From: Phoenix dactylifera
Lineage: Eukaryota > Streptophyta > Magnoliopsida > Arecales > Arecaceae
Direction of reading: 5' to 3'
Assembly: GCF_009389715.1 (NCBI RefSeq)
Contig: NW_024067823.1
Location: 186,001-250,000, forward strand
DNA: 64,000 nt
Made by a program: the position numbers and the translations under genes. Position 1 is the stretch's first letter; every line of letters begins with the position of its first letter. Below are positions 20,753-30,251 of the stretch, in pieces. Under the pieces are notes generated by a model. It saw nothing but the letters and a program-made list of their open reading frames with translations. It made no database searches and was not told the origin of the DNA.

Positions 20753-21662
20753 CGAGTCGACTCCGGGATATTACGAGTCGACTCCAAGCGTATCAGAATC
20801 ACTGGCACGGGCTCGAGTCGACTCCGGATCAGTACGAGTCGACTCCGACTGAGAACAGACAGTTGGACAGAAGGACTCAACTTAAAACCTGTCAGCGAGT
20901 CGACTCCTGAAGTGCGCGAGTCGACTCCGATGATTACCGAGTCGACTCCGGAGTAGTATGAGTCGACTCCAAGGCGTTACAGACAGAAAAGTCAGAGAGC
21001 GATTTTCGACCCTGAGATTCGAGTCGACTCCTGTGAAACGCGAGTCGACTCCGATGGTTTGCAAGTCGACTCCAAAGAAAGCGAGAGTCGACTCTCAGTG
21101 GTACACAAAGAAAAAGTCAGAGAGCAGTTTTCGGACTTTGAGATTCGAGTCGACTCCCTCAATGCGCGAGTCGACTCCGAGACACCGCGACCCCAAAGAG
21201 ACAGAAGACCAATTTGTTGTCTCTGAGAGCCGAGTCGACTCCAAGACAGCTCGAGTCGACTCCAAGGCAGCGGTACATCAAAAAGGCAGAAGGCAGTGTT
21301 TCGGAAACTGAGAGCCGAGTCGACTCCGGAGAAGTTCGAGTCGACTCCAAGACTGGACGAGCCAAAAGACAGAAGATCGGGAGTTCGGGCTCTAAGCGCC
21401 GAGTCGACTCCCAGGATTGTCGAGTCGACTCGAGTGGACCAAGTTGAAAAGTAGATCTACGGATTTCATGGGATGAGCCGACTCCGAAATTGCCAAGTCA
21501 GCTCCAGAAGTTGGCGAGTCGACTCCGGGTCAAGTCGAGTCGACTCCCAGTCGAAGAGGCTACTTTAATTCAAATCTGGAACAGTTGCCGAGTCGACTCC
21601 AGAAAAGCATGAGTCGACTCCCGCTACAGCCGAGTCGACTCCAGATCGCGCGAGTCGACTCC
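20753..21662 (+). repeat. U3 GTCGAC palindrome array, element B 5' LTR
   Basis: I count about 26 GTCGAC cores in roughly 910 bp, nearly all as CGAGTCGACTCC. Most neighbouring cores are exactly 21 bp apart with a variable 10-bp spacer. A longer unit of about 80-105 bp, beginning near GTCAGAGAGC or GACAGAAGAC, is also repeated and contains paired palindromes. The array ends about 85 bp before the TATA-like box. Confidence 0.93.
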
Positions 21663-21744
21663 GACCCCAACGGACATATTGTCAGGTTGTGCAGAGTGTG
21701 CAGAACGAGCAGAAAAAGGTGTCTAACGGCTAGTTTCCGTGGGG

Positions 21745-21757
21745 GATGGTTTAAATA
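21745..21757 (+). promoter_or_regulatory. TATA-like box of element B LTR
   Basis: TTTAAATAGCC follows the palindrome array and a conserved ACGGCTAGTTTCCGTGG segment. It is the likely core promoter for the genomic RNA. Equivalent sequences are in all related LTRs here. Confidence 0.55.
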
Positions 21758-22086
21758 GCCACAGAGGACTGTAGCAAGGCAAAGAACAACTATTCCACTC
21801 AAAGAAATCAAGCATTCATTCTCTGCAAACTTGTTTTCAACGGAAAAGAAGGAAGAGCGCCATTAACTCCATCCAACTTCCTCTTCCCAACATTTAAAGA
21901 AGTCTCCTCCTGCATTCAAGTCGACCAGACATTCAAGAGGAGACCCGAAGTTCAAGAAGCCCTACTCTACTCCAACTCTAACGTGTTTGAGGGCTCTTAA
22001 CTTCTCTCTAGTTTATATTGTTATTTATCTGCTTTTGAGAAGCTCTATTTTTCTGTTACTCCTTTTTATTTCCATCTTGTCTTTGC

Positions 22087-22367
22087 TTGGTTCAATCGGG
22101 GGATTGAATCAAGAGTGTTGAGGTTGGTTGGTGAGCCGAGGGTAAAACCAACGTGTAAGGGTTCGATTGTGATCCCGGAAAAACAATCGGGGTGGTTCTA
22201 GTCGGTGAGCCTGGGAAAACCGACCGAGTTCGTTGTGAGCTCGTAAAACAACAAGTTGGGTTGTGAGCTTGTAAAACAACCGACTGTAATCCAAGGAGTT
22301 ATAGTGAATTCCCAAGTGAGACTTGGGGAGTGGACGTAGGAGCAAGGGTTTGCTCCGAACCACTATA
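22087..22367 (+). other. R/U5 stem-loop array, element B 5' LTR
   Basis: Stem pairs in order: TTGGTTCAATC/GATTGAATCAA (22087-22112), GTTGGT/ACCAAC (22127-22152), CGATTGT/ACAATCG (22164-22189), GTCGGT/ACCGAC (22201-22224), GTTGT/ACAAC (22232-22252) and GGTTGT/ACAACC (22259-22281). TATAGTG (22300) pairs with CACTATA (22361) and encloses CCCAAG/CTTGGG and GGAGCAA/TTGCTCC. The middle five share a loop close to GAGCCCGGAAA. Confidence 0.75.
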
Positions 22368-22543
22368 AAATATTGTGTTTGTGATTGTTTGTCTCTCTCT
22401 ATTTCTTTCATTTCATTCACAGCACATAACAACTAATTAATCATCTCACAAAAGCATTAATTAGTCATCCACAAAAGTTTTAATTGCAAAATTATTTTAA
22501 AACCCAATTCACCCCCCCTCTTGGGTTGTCTATCTGGGCAACA

Positions 22544-22558
22544 AGTGGTATCAGAGCC
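22544..22558 (+). other. primer binding site of element B
   Basis: AGTGGTATCAGAGCC follows the LTR directly; complementary to the initiator tRNA 3' end. Confidence 0.92.
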
Positions 22559-22591
22559 TAAACTCTTTTACCCTAAAAGTAAAAGATCGAA

Positions 22592-24367
22592 ATGACAACC
22601 CCATTTGGATCTTCCCACATTGAGGGTCAGTCCACCCAAAGACCCCCATTCTTTAATGGATCCGACTACTCATATTGGAAGGCTAGGATGAGAATATTCA
22701 TCCAAGCCCAAGACTATGAGATGTGGACTATTGTATCAAATGGACCATACATCCCATCCATCTATGTAGAGGGTGTCACTGTACCCAAACTCGAAAAGGA
22801 TTGGGATGAACATGACATGAGAAAGGCACAACTCAATTCTAAAGCAATGAATGTGCTTTACTGTGCATTAGATAGGAATGAATTCAATAGGGTCTCTACT
22901 TGCAATTCTGCAAAAGAGATTTGGGATAGACTTGAAGTGACCCATGAGGGCACGAATCAAGTCAAAGAATCCAAAATAAATATATTGGTTCATAAGTATG
23001 AACTATTTAAAATGGATTCTAATGAAACAATTACTTGCATGTTCACTAGATTCACTGATATTGTCAATGGCCTAAAAAGCCTTGGCAAAAACTATACTAA
23101 CAGTGAGCTTGTCAGGAAGATTCTTCGCTGTCTACCAAGGTCATGGGAAGCCAAAGTGACAGCAATCCAAGAGGCCAAGGACTTGAACAAGCTACCACTT
23201 GAGGAGCTACTTGGATCCCTAATGACGCACGAGCTAACAAAGCAGCACAGCGAAGAAGAGTCCTCCCATAAGAAAAAGGTAATAGCTCTTAAATCTACAT
23301 CATCTAACAAAGACTTGTCTTGCAGTAGCAGCAGTGAAGAAGAGGATCATGAGGGAGATGATGATGAGGCTCTTCTCGTGCGCAAGTTCAGAAGATTCAT
23401 CAACAACAAAAAGTCCTTTCATCAAAGGAGAGGCCCCTCAAATTCCTATCGCAAGGATAAAGGTAAGGAAAGGAAAAATGAGGGGATTGGATGTTATGAG
23501 TGCAAGAAGCCGGGGCACATCAGAGCTAAGTGTCCCTTACTAAAGAAGGGCAGCAAGTACAAGAAGAAGAAAGCCCTTGTCACCACCTTATCGGACTCCG
23601 ACGCATCATCTTCATCATCGGATGAGGAACAAGAAGAAAAGGCCAATTTCTGTTTCATGGCCAATGAAAATGAGGTAACATCCAACACGCATCTCGATTT
23701 TACCTTTGATGAATTGTATGATGCATTTAATGAATTAATGATTGAATATAAAGCCATAAATCTTAAGAATAAAGAACTAAAAATAGCTAATCAATCATAC
23801 CTACATAAATACGATAAATTAGTTAAGGATAAGGACTTAATCACCAAAGAAAATGTAGAACTTAAGACAAGCAACCAACTCTTAACTCAAAAGACTAATA
23901 CCTTAACTAAAGAAAATGAAAGGCTGAATAAAGAAACATTAGAACCCAAAAACAATAAACATATAAATGAGAGTATCACAAAAGAACTAAATAATCTAAA
24001 AGCAGAAAAACAAACACTAACTAAAGAACTTGAAAAATACAAACCCTTGGTTGAAAAATTTACATATAGTTCAGAAAAATTGAATATGATACTTAATAGT
24101 CAACGAGCGGTATTCAATAGAGCGGGTTTAGGGTATAAACCAAAAAATAAGCAAAAACTTCTTAGTAACTTCTTTGTTAAAGCAGGAGAAAGTAAAACTA
24201 AGAAAATAACCTGTTTTTGTTGTGGAACTTTAGGACATAAAGCAAATGTGTGCAATTATAGAAAAGGAAAAACAAAAAGAAAAGTTAAAAGGGTATGGGT
24301 TCCAAAAGGAACCAACATGACTAACCATGAAGGACCCAAGAAAACTTGGGTACCTAAGATTATATAA
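22592..24367 (+). CDS. gag: Gag of element B (SIRE-like copia)
   Basis: An intact 591-codon frame. Residues about 1-200 form the UBN2/copia-type gag domain (WKARMRIFIQAQDYEMWTIV, KEIWDRLEVTHEGTNQVKES). A serine/acidic stretch follows, then a zinc knuckle CYECKKPGHIRAKC near residue 300, a DSDASSSSSDEEQEE stretch, a Lys/Leu coiled-coil-like region, and a second knuckle CFCCGTLGHKANVC near residue 550. Two knuckles are typical of SIRE-type gag. It packages the element RNA into particles. The ATG is 48 bp after the LTR end. The frame ends TAA and pol lies in another frame. Confidence 0.93.
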   Translation: MTTPFGSSHIEGQSTQRPPFFNGSDYSYWKARMRIFIQAQDYEMWTIVSNGPYIPSIYVEGVTVPKLEKDWDEHDMRKAQLNSKAMNVLYCALDRNEFNRVSTCNSAKEIWDRLEVTHEGTNQVKESKINILVHKYELFKMDSNETITCMFTRFTDIVNGLKSLGKNYTNSELVRKILRCLPRSWEAKVTAIQEAKDLNKLPLEELLGSLMTHELTKQHSEEESSHKKKVIALKSTSSNKDLSCSSSSEEEDHEGDDDEALLVRKFRRFINNKKSFHQRRGPSNSYRKDKGKERKNEGIGCYECKKPGHIRAKCPLLKKGSKYKKKKALVTTLSDSDASSSSSDEEQEEKANFCFMANENEVTSNTHLDFTFDELYDAFNELMIEYKAINLKNKELKIANQSYLHKYDKLVKDKDLITKENVELKTSNQLLTQKTNTLTKENERLNKETLEPKNNKHINESITKELNNLKAEKQTLTKELEKYKPLVEKFTYSSEKLNMILNSQRAVFNRAGLGYKPKNKQKLLSNFFVKAGESKTKKITCFCCGTLGHKANVCNYRKGKTKRKVKRVWVPKGTNMTNHEGPKKTWVPKII

Positions 24368-24380
24368 TTTGCTTGTGTAG

Positions 24381-27300
24381 GAGTGTCTTGCAGCCAAGGT
24401 CAACAAAAATTGCTGGTACTTGGATAGTGGCTGCTCAAGACACATGACGGGTGACAAGGATCAATTCTTCACCCTTGAAGCTAAGAAGGGAGGTGCTGTG
24501 ACTTTTGGAGACAATAACCAAGATCACATCATTGGTATAGGTAAAGTACAAATTACCCCTTCTACTTTTATTGATAATGTTCGATATGTTGATGGTCTTA
24601 AGCATAATTTATTAAGCATTAGTCAATTATGTGATAGAGGTTATAATGTTATGTTTAAACCATCACTATGCATCATAACAAACCCAAATAACAATAGTTT
24701 AGTTTTTAAAGGAATAAGACGTGGAAATGTATATGTTGTAGACCTTGAGGATCTTGCCAAACATAACCCATGTTTAGTTGTTAATGAAACTAAGGATAAC
24801 GATGCTAGTTGGTTATGGCACCGTAAGTTAGGTCATGCAAGCATGGACACAATATCTAAACTAGTTAAAAGAGATTCTGTGATACGTTTGCCAAAATTAA
24901 AGTTTGAAAAGAATAAAATATGTGAAGCATGTCAATTTGGCAAACAATCTAGGAACTCATTTAAATCTATAAATTGTGTCTCTACCTCTAGACCTCTAGA
25001 ACTACTACACATGGACCTATTCGGACCAACTAGAACAACAAGTCTAGGTGGAAATAAATATGGCTTAGTTATCGTAGATGATTATTCTAGATACACTTGG
25101 GTTATGTTCTTAGCACATAAAGATCAAGATTTTTCAGTCTTTAAAAGGTTTCATAAAGAAGTAACCAATGCTAGAGATACTTCAGTCATAGCAATTAGAA
25201 GTGACCATGGAACCGAATTTGAAAATCAGTTATTTGATGAATTCTGTAGTAAAAAGGGGATAACCCATAATTTTTCTGCACCTAGGACACCACAACAAAA
25301 TGGAGTTGTGGAGAGGAAAAATAGAACTCTAGAGGAAATGGCTAGAACTATGTTGTGTGAAAGCAACCTCCCTAAGTACTTTTGGGGAGAAGTCATCAAT
25401 ACTTCTTGTCATATATTAAATAAAGTTTTATTAAGACCCATTATAAAGAAAACACCTTATGAACTTTGGAAAAACAGAAAACCAAAGGTAAACTATTTTC
25501 ATATCTTTGGATGTAGGTGTTTTGTTCATAATAATGGGAAGGATAACCTAGGAAAATTTGACTCTAAATCTGATGAGGGTATATTCTTGGGGTACTCCAC
25601 AACTAGTAAAGCCTATAGAGTCTTTAATAAAAGAACCTTAGTTATAGAAGAATCTATACATGTTGTATTTGATGATTCTAGTGACATTTCTTCTAGCAAA
25701 AGAGTTAATCTTGATGATGATACGGAAATTCTTGAAGAAAAGATTGATGAGATGACATTACAAGATAATAATCAAAAATTAATTGAAGATGCATCATCAA
25801 GTCAAGAGGCTATTGTGGATCATGGGCTAACTAAGGCTTGGAGGTTTGCTCACGGGCATCATAAGGAATTAATTCTAGATGATCCATCTCAACCTGTTAG
25901 GACTAGAGCATCACTTAGAAACTTAAACAATCATCTAGCTTTCGTTTCACATTTTGAGCCCAAACACATAGAAGAAGCTGAAAGAGATGTAAATTGGATA
26001 AATGCAATGCAAGAAGAATTAAACTAATTTACTAGAAACAAAGTATGGAATCTAGTTGAAAGACCTACTGAATATTCAATTATAGGTGCCAAATGGATTT
26101 ATAAAAATAAACTTGATGAAAATAGAATTGTAATAAGGAATAAGGCTAGACTAGTAGCAAAGGGTTATAATCAAGAAGAAGGTATAGATTTTGATGAAAC
26201 CTTTGCTCCTGTAGCTAGACTTGAGGCAATTAGACTTTTACTAGCATTTGCATGCTCTAAGGACTTCAAATTATTTCAAATGGATGTAAAAAGTGCATTC
26301 TTAAATGGGTATATTAATGAGGAGGTATATGTAGAACAACCTCCTGGTTTTGAAAATCATCAATACCCTAATCATGTTTATAAATTGAACAAAGCACTTT
26401 ATGATTTGAAACAAGCACCTAGAGCATGGTATGAGAGGCTTAGCAAATTCCTATTAGAACATGAGTTCTCTAGGAGAAATGTAGATACAACATTGTTTCT
26501 AAAGAAGAAAAACAAAGATATGTTATTAGTACAAATTTATGTTGATGATATTATTTTCGGTGCCACTAACAATCGCCTCTGCGAAGAATTTGCTAACTTG
26601 ATGCAGAGTGAATTTGAAATGAGCATGATGGGAGAGCTGAACTATTTTCTCGGGCTTCAAATCAAACAATCTGAAGGAGGCATCTTCATCAATCAAGCCA
26701 AATATATCAAGGAGATGCTTAAGAAGTTTGATATGGAGGGAAACAAGTCAATCAGCACCCCCATGAGCTCATCATGCAAATTAGACCAAGATGAATCAGG
26801 TAAATCTGTAGATCAGAAACTATATAGAGGTATGATAGGATCTTTATTGTATCTTACTGCAAGTAGACCTGATATCATGTTTAGTGTTTGCATGTGTGCT
26901 AGATATCAGTCTAATCCTAAGGAATCTCATCTAATTGCAGTTAAGAGAATTTTTAAATACCTAATAGGAACTAAGAATATAGGTTTATGGTATTCTAAAG
27001 AATCTAGCCTAAACTTAATAGGATACACAGATTCAGACTTTGCTGGATGTAAACTTGATAGAAAAAGCACCAGCGGGTCATGTCAATTCCTAGGAGAAAA
27101 CTTAATATCATGGTTTAGCAAGAAACAAAACTCGGTTGCATTATCTACTGCTGAAGCTGAATATGTTGCAGCCGGGAGTTGTTGTGCTCAAATCTCGTGG
27201 ATCAAACAACAATTGGAAGATTATGGCATTAAACAAGATAAAAGTTCCATTAATTGTGATAATACAAGTGCCATTAATCTAACTAAAAATCCAATTCAAC

Positions 27301-27482
27301 ATTCAAGAACTAAACATATTGAGATAAGACATCGCTTCATAAGAGATCATGTACTGAATGGTGATGTGACACTTCAATTTGTTTGCACTGATGATCAATT
27401 AGCTGACATTTTTACAAAGCCCTTAAGTGAAGAGAGATTTAGTGTGCTTAGGAGGGGTTTAGGAGTGATTGATCCATCCTAG
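24381..27482 (+). pseudogene. pol: Pol polyprotein of element B with one nonsense codon
   Basis: One frame encodes, in order: protease (WYLDSGCSRHMTGD, about 24411), integrase (HRKLGHAS with [49 protein letters not shown]), a linker, reverse transcriptase ([41 protein letters not shown]) and RNase H ([42 protein letters not shown]), ending [10 protein letters not shown]...GVIDPS. A single TAA at 26025-26027 replaces a glutamine codon still present in element A, so pol is split. The frame opens after a TAG at 24378 and has no upstream ATG joined to gag, so expression would need recoding. Confidence 0.93.
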
Positions 27483-27629
27483 TGGTATTTTTCACTAGAT
27501 TCATTGATTTTGATGATTAGATTGTGATTAATATAGAGTTTTGTTTCAATGATCATCAAATCAGATCATAATTTAGTGATTTTCCCTCATTCGGCACGAA
27601 CATAGCATGATTTTTAGGTGCGTGCCAGA
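27483..27629. other. spacer after pol of element B
   Basis: Non-coding A/T-rich sequence with two ATCATCAAATCAGATCATAA-like stretches. No gene. Confidence 0.4.
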
Positions 27630-27846
27630 GTTCGAGACGACTCGAGCAAGTTTCAGAGTCGGCTCGTAAGGGAGAGTCGACTCACACATTTGCGGGAGTC
27701 GACTCGAGATCGATGGCAGCAGAGGGGGAGTCGACTCGCATACAGTCGGGAGTCGACTCGAGGTCAATAGGCGCATAAGGAGAGTCGACTCGCGCATACT
27801 TTGGAGTCGACTCGAGGTCGAGTCGACTCGCGACTCAGTGGAGTCG
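27630..27846 (-). repeat. internal GTCGAC palindrome array before the third ORF, element B
   Basis: Eight GTCGAC cores plus two degenerate ones lie between pol and ORF3, at 16- to 22-bp or longer steps. Their flanks read GGAGTCGACTCG, the reverse complement of the U3 form CGAGTCGACTCC, so the array is inverted relative to the LTR array of the same element. Confidence 0.88.
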
Positions 27847-28026
27847 ACTCGCAGTCGGGATCCGACTTTTTAACCCTAACTCCATCGTTTAGAAAACACT
27901 TATTTTCACCGCCGCCACTGTTCAAAATCCTAGAGCCGACTCCTAGATCGTCTCCGGCCTTTCCTAGGTCCTTTTTCCGTCGATCCTTCATCGTCCATTA
28001 GGTTTTCATCCCATTCTAGGTCAACC

Positions 28027-29640
28027 ATGCCTCGCAAAACCACTGTCCCAAGCCGGAAGAGGCCCCATTCCGCGACCGGTGCCGAGCGGCGTTCCAAGGC
28101 TCGGAACGACCCCGTGAGGCCACAACCTCCGGCTCGTTCCCTGCCGAGGGCGGTTCCCTCGAGGCCGTGTGCCGAGAAGGCGGTCTCCACCGGGAGATAC
28201 GTCGATTTCGACTATCTCTCCCGGGAGGGCTTCACTATAGGAGATAGACTAAGGGCCCAGGGCTTAGAGTATTTCCTCACCTTAGATCTTTCCACATACC
28301 CGGGCCTAGTTAGAGAGTTTTACGGTACCGTCCATAGGGAAGATGGGGGTATCGAGGGCACGGTAGCCGGTGTCCCTTTGTTCATCTCGGAGGATATCAT
28401 TGCCCAAATCCTCCACCTTCCACAAGTAGGGGTGGCTCCCACACACCCCGAGGATAGGACTGAGGCCCTTACGGCCATTCTAGGTTATCCATCTCAGTCC
28501 TCCTTAGATGAGGTATCCGCTAGCTCACTTCCAGTTGAGGTGCGGATCCTCCTGAGCATCCTCTCTAGGTCCCTATTCCCGAAGACTGGCCGTTTCGATT
28601 TTGTTTCTGAGAGGGACCTCGCCCTTATGTTCTATATTCTCCAGGACACCCCAATCAACTTTCCCAAGATGATGTATAGATATCTCTGTGAGCCACTAGA
28701 TAGACCTAGGCTCACCCTCCCCTACGGTATGATGTTCATCCTTTTGTTTAGGGAGGCCGAGATTCCTATTCCTGAGGGGGAGCCCTCTCGCGCATTGCGA
28801 TGGACTGATCGCACGCGAGCGGGAACCCTACACAGGATGGGGTTTCGGAAGGTAGAGGGAACCTGGGTTAGGAAGTCTTCTATCTCCACACATACCACCA
28901 GACATTCCCCCAGTCCTGACCTAGACTCAGATTATCCTGACTTTCCCTCCACTTCTGCTCCTACCACCTCAGCCGGACCCTCTTCCTCAGCTCCACCTCC
29001 TCAGGTCATGGAGGTCCGGATCGCTCCTGAGCAGCTCCGGGAGTTGCGACAGGAGATAGTTAGAGATCTCCGGGATGATCTACTTAGGGAGCTCCGGGGT
29101 TCAGTGCCTGCTCCCTCTCCTGCACCATCTTCAGCATTGGTCCCTTCCTTGACAGCCGTGACTGACATGACGGCCCATGTGCGGGAAGAGATTTACAACG
29201 TCAGGAGCTTGATCCAGGCCCAGTTCTCTAGTGTGAGTGAGGTCACGGGCATCACTCGGAAGATGCGCGATGACATCCGAAAGGATATGAGCACCACTAC
29301 TCAGGGGGCCGAGCGCTTGTCGAATGTGCTCATCGACAAGCTGGACGCACTTCAGAAGTCGGTGACTGAGCTCTCCACTACACATAGCAGGGCCACTTCG
29401 TCCATTATCTCTCAGCTCGGGCATGTTACAGATGCGGTCACCCTCCTCATGGAGCAGAACATCCTCGAGAGGAGGAGCCACATCCTCGAGAGGAGGAGCC
29501 ACATCCTCGAGGAGACCCTAGCTGACTTTGTTTTATTTTGTCATGTATTGTTTTGCTTTACTTATTGTATTCTCAAATGTATTTACATACAAATCAATAC
29601 AATGAGTAGACATGTTCTCTTCAATTCCTGTGCAATTTGA
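28027..29640 (+). CDS. third ORF of element B, SIRE envelope-like position
   Basis: A 537-codon frame between pol and the 3' LTR, where SIRE/Maximus elements carry the so-called envelope-like ORF. The N-terminus is Arg/Lys-rich (MPRKTTVPSRKRPHS) with no signal peptide. Residues about 60-265 form a compact domain (YVDFDYLSREGFTIGDRLRA, LVREFYGTV, GTVAGVPLFISEDIIAQILHLP, FVSERDLALMFYIL) resembling the plant putative transposon protein domain. A Ser/Pro linker follows, then a helical Arg/Glu-rich stretch (PEQLRELRQEIVRDLRDDLL) and a coiled-coil-like tail. A short 21-bp duplication near 29460-29505 (repeated ILERRSH) appears to shift the end, so about 50 hydrophobic C-terminal residues are probably an artefact compared with copy A, which ends KKP. 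Function unknown. Confidence 0.8.
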   Translation: MPRKTTVPSRKRPHSATGAERRSKARNDPVRPQPPARSLPRAVPSRPCAEKAVSTGRYVDFDYLSREGFTIGDRLRAQGLEYFLTLDLSTYPGLVREFYGTVHREDGGIEGTVAGVPLFISEDIIAQILHLPQVGVAPTHPEDRTEALTAILGYPSQSSLDEVSASSLPVEVRILLSILSRSLFPKTGRFDFVSERDLALMFYILQDTPINFPKMMYRYLCEPLDRPRLTLPYGMMFILLFREAEIPIPEGEPSRALRWTDRTRAGTLHRMGFRKVEGTWVRKSSISTHTTRHSPSPDLDSDYPDFPSTSAPTTSAGPSSSAPPPQVMEVRIAPEQLRELRQEIVRDLRDDLLRELRGSVPAPSPAPSSALVPSLTAVTDMTAHVREEIYNVRSLIQAQFSSVSEVTGITRKMRDDIRKDMSTTTQGAERLSNVLIDKLDALQKSVTELSTTHSRATSSIISQLGHVTDAVTLLMEQNILERRSHILERRSHILEETLADFVLFCHVLFCFTYCILKCIYIQINTMSRHVLFNSCAI

Positions 29641-30238
29641 TCTATGATTGAGTGTGTGTTCTGCTTACCTCCTTTTTGATACGATGACAAAAAGGGGGAG
29701 AAATACTTAATAGATATGTAAATGGAATCAACATAAAAGGAATCAAAATGAAAATTAAAATATGATTTGTTCTTAGTGGATTTGGTACCTCGAGGCTCAT
29801 TATCTCTCTGTTGGGGCTCCTAATGGAGTAATCTCCAGAATCTATTCAAGGGATATTTGGAGATTAGTTGAATCCTACTCAAGAACAAATTGACAGATTT
29901 TCCCTCTAAAAACCAAAAATTTCAGTTCAAAAACTTCAATGCATTAAAAGAAAATTCAGAGAATCAAAACATAGTAGAATGCATATGTTGAGGGGGAGAA
30001 TCTGAATTTTTAAGAAAGCTAAATCATTAAATATATATAAGCCAAACAATTGATTGCATGATATGAAGGTTTATATAATTCCAAATGAAAGGGGGAGCTT
30101 TAACTCCAAAATTTATTGTTTCACACCTTTCAAGATTGGATAAATCAAATAACCAGACACTTGAATTCATTTATGGATTTTATTTCCTTGTTTATTGAGC
30201 AATTCACTTTACATATACTCAATGTTTTGTCATCATCA
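29641..30238. other. element B non-coding region before the polypurine tract
   Basis: A/T-rich with several GGGGGAG purine tracts (29692, 29990, 30088). No coding signal. Confidence 0.5.
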
Positions 30239-30251
30239 AAAAGGGGGAGAT
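30239..30251 (+). other. polypurine tract of element B
   Basis: AAAAGGGGGAGAT immediately before the 3' LTR. Confidence 0.85.

Larger units (their letters stand above)
20572..22543 (+). mobile_element. 5' LTR of element B
   Basis: TGTGGAGTGATTG to TATCTGGGCAACA, 1,972 bp. U3 palindrome array about 20753-21662, TATA-like GTTTAAATAGCC near 21748, R/U5 stem-loop array 22087-22367. Confidence 0.95.

Noticed and set aside
20753-21662. CRISPR-like reading of the repeat-spacer array (11-bp repeat, 10-bp spacer).
   Set aside because: The window is plant nuclear DNA, the repeats are within LTR U3 regions of a retrotransposon, units are far too short for CRISPR, and no cas genes exist.
20753-21662. 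SalI-linker or cloning/assembly artefact as a source of GTCGAC motifs.
   Set aside because: The motifs have family-specific flanks, variable spacers, a fixed period, and occur in six LTR copies and three internal regions with matching divergence.
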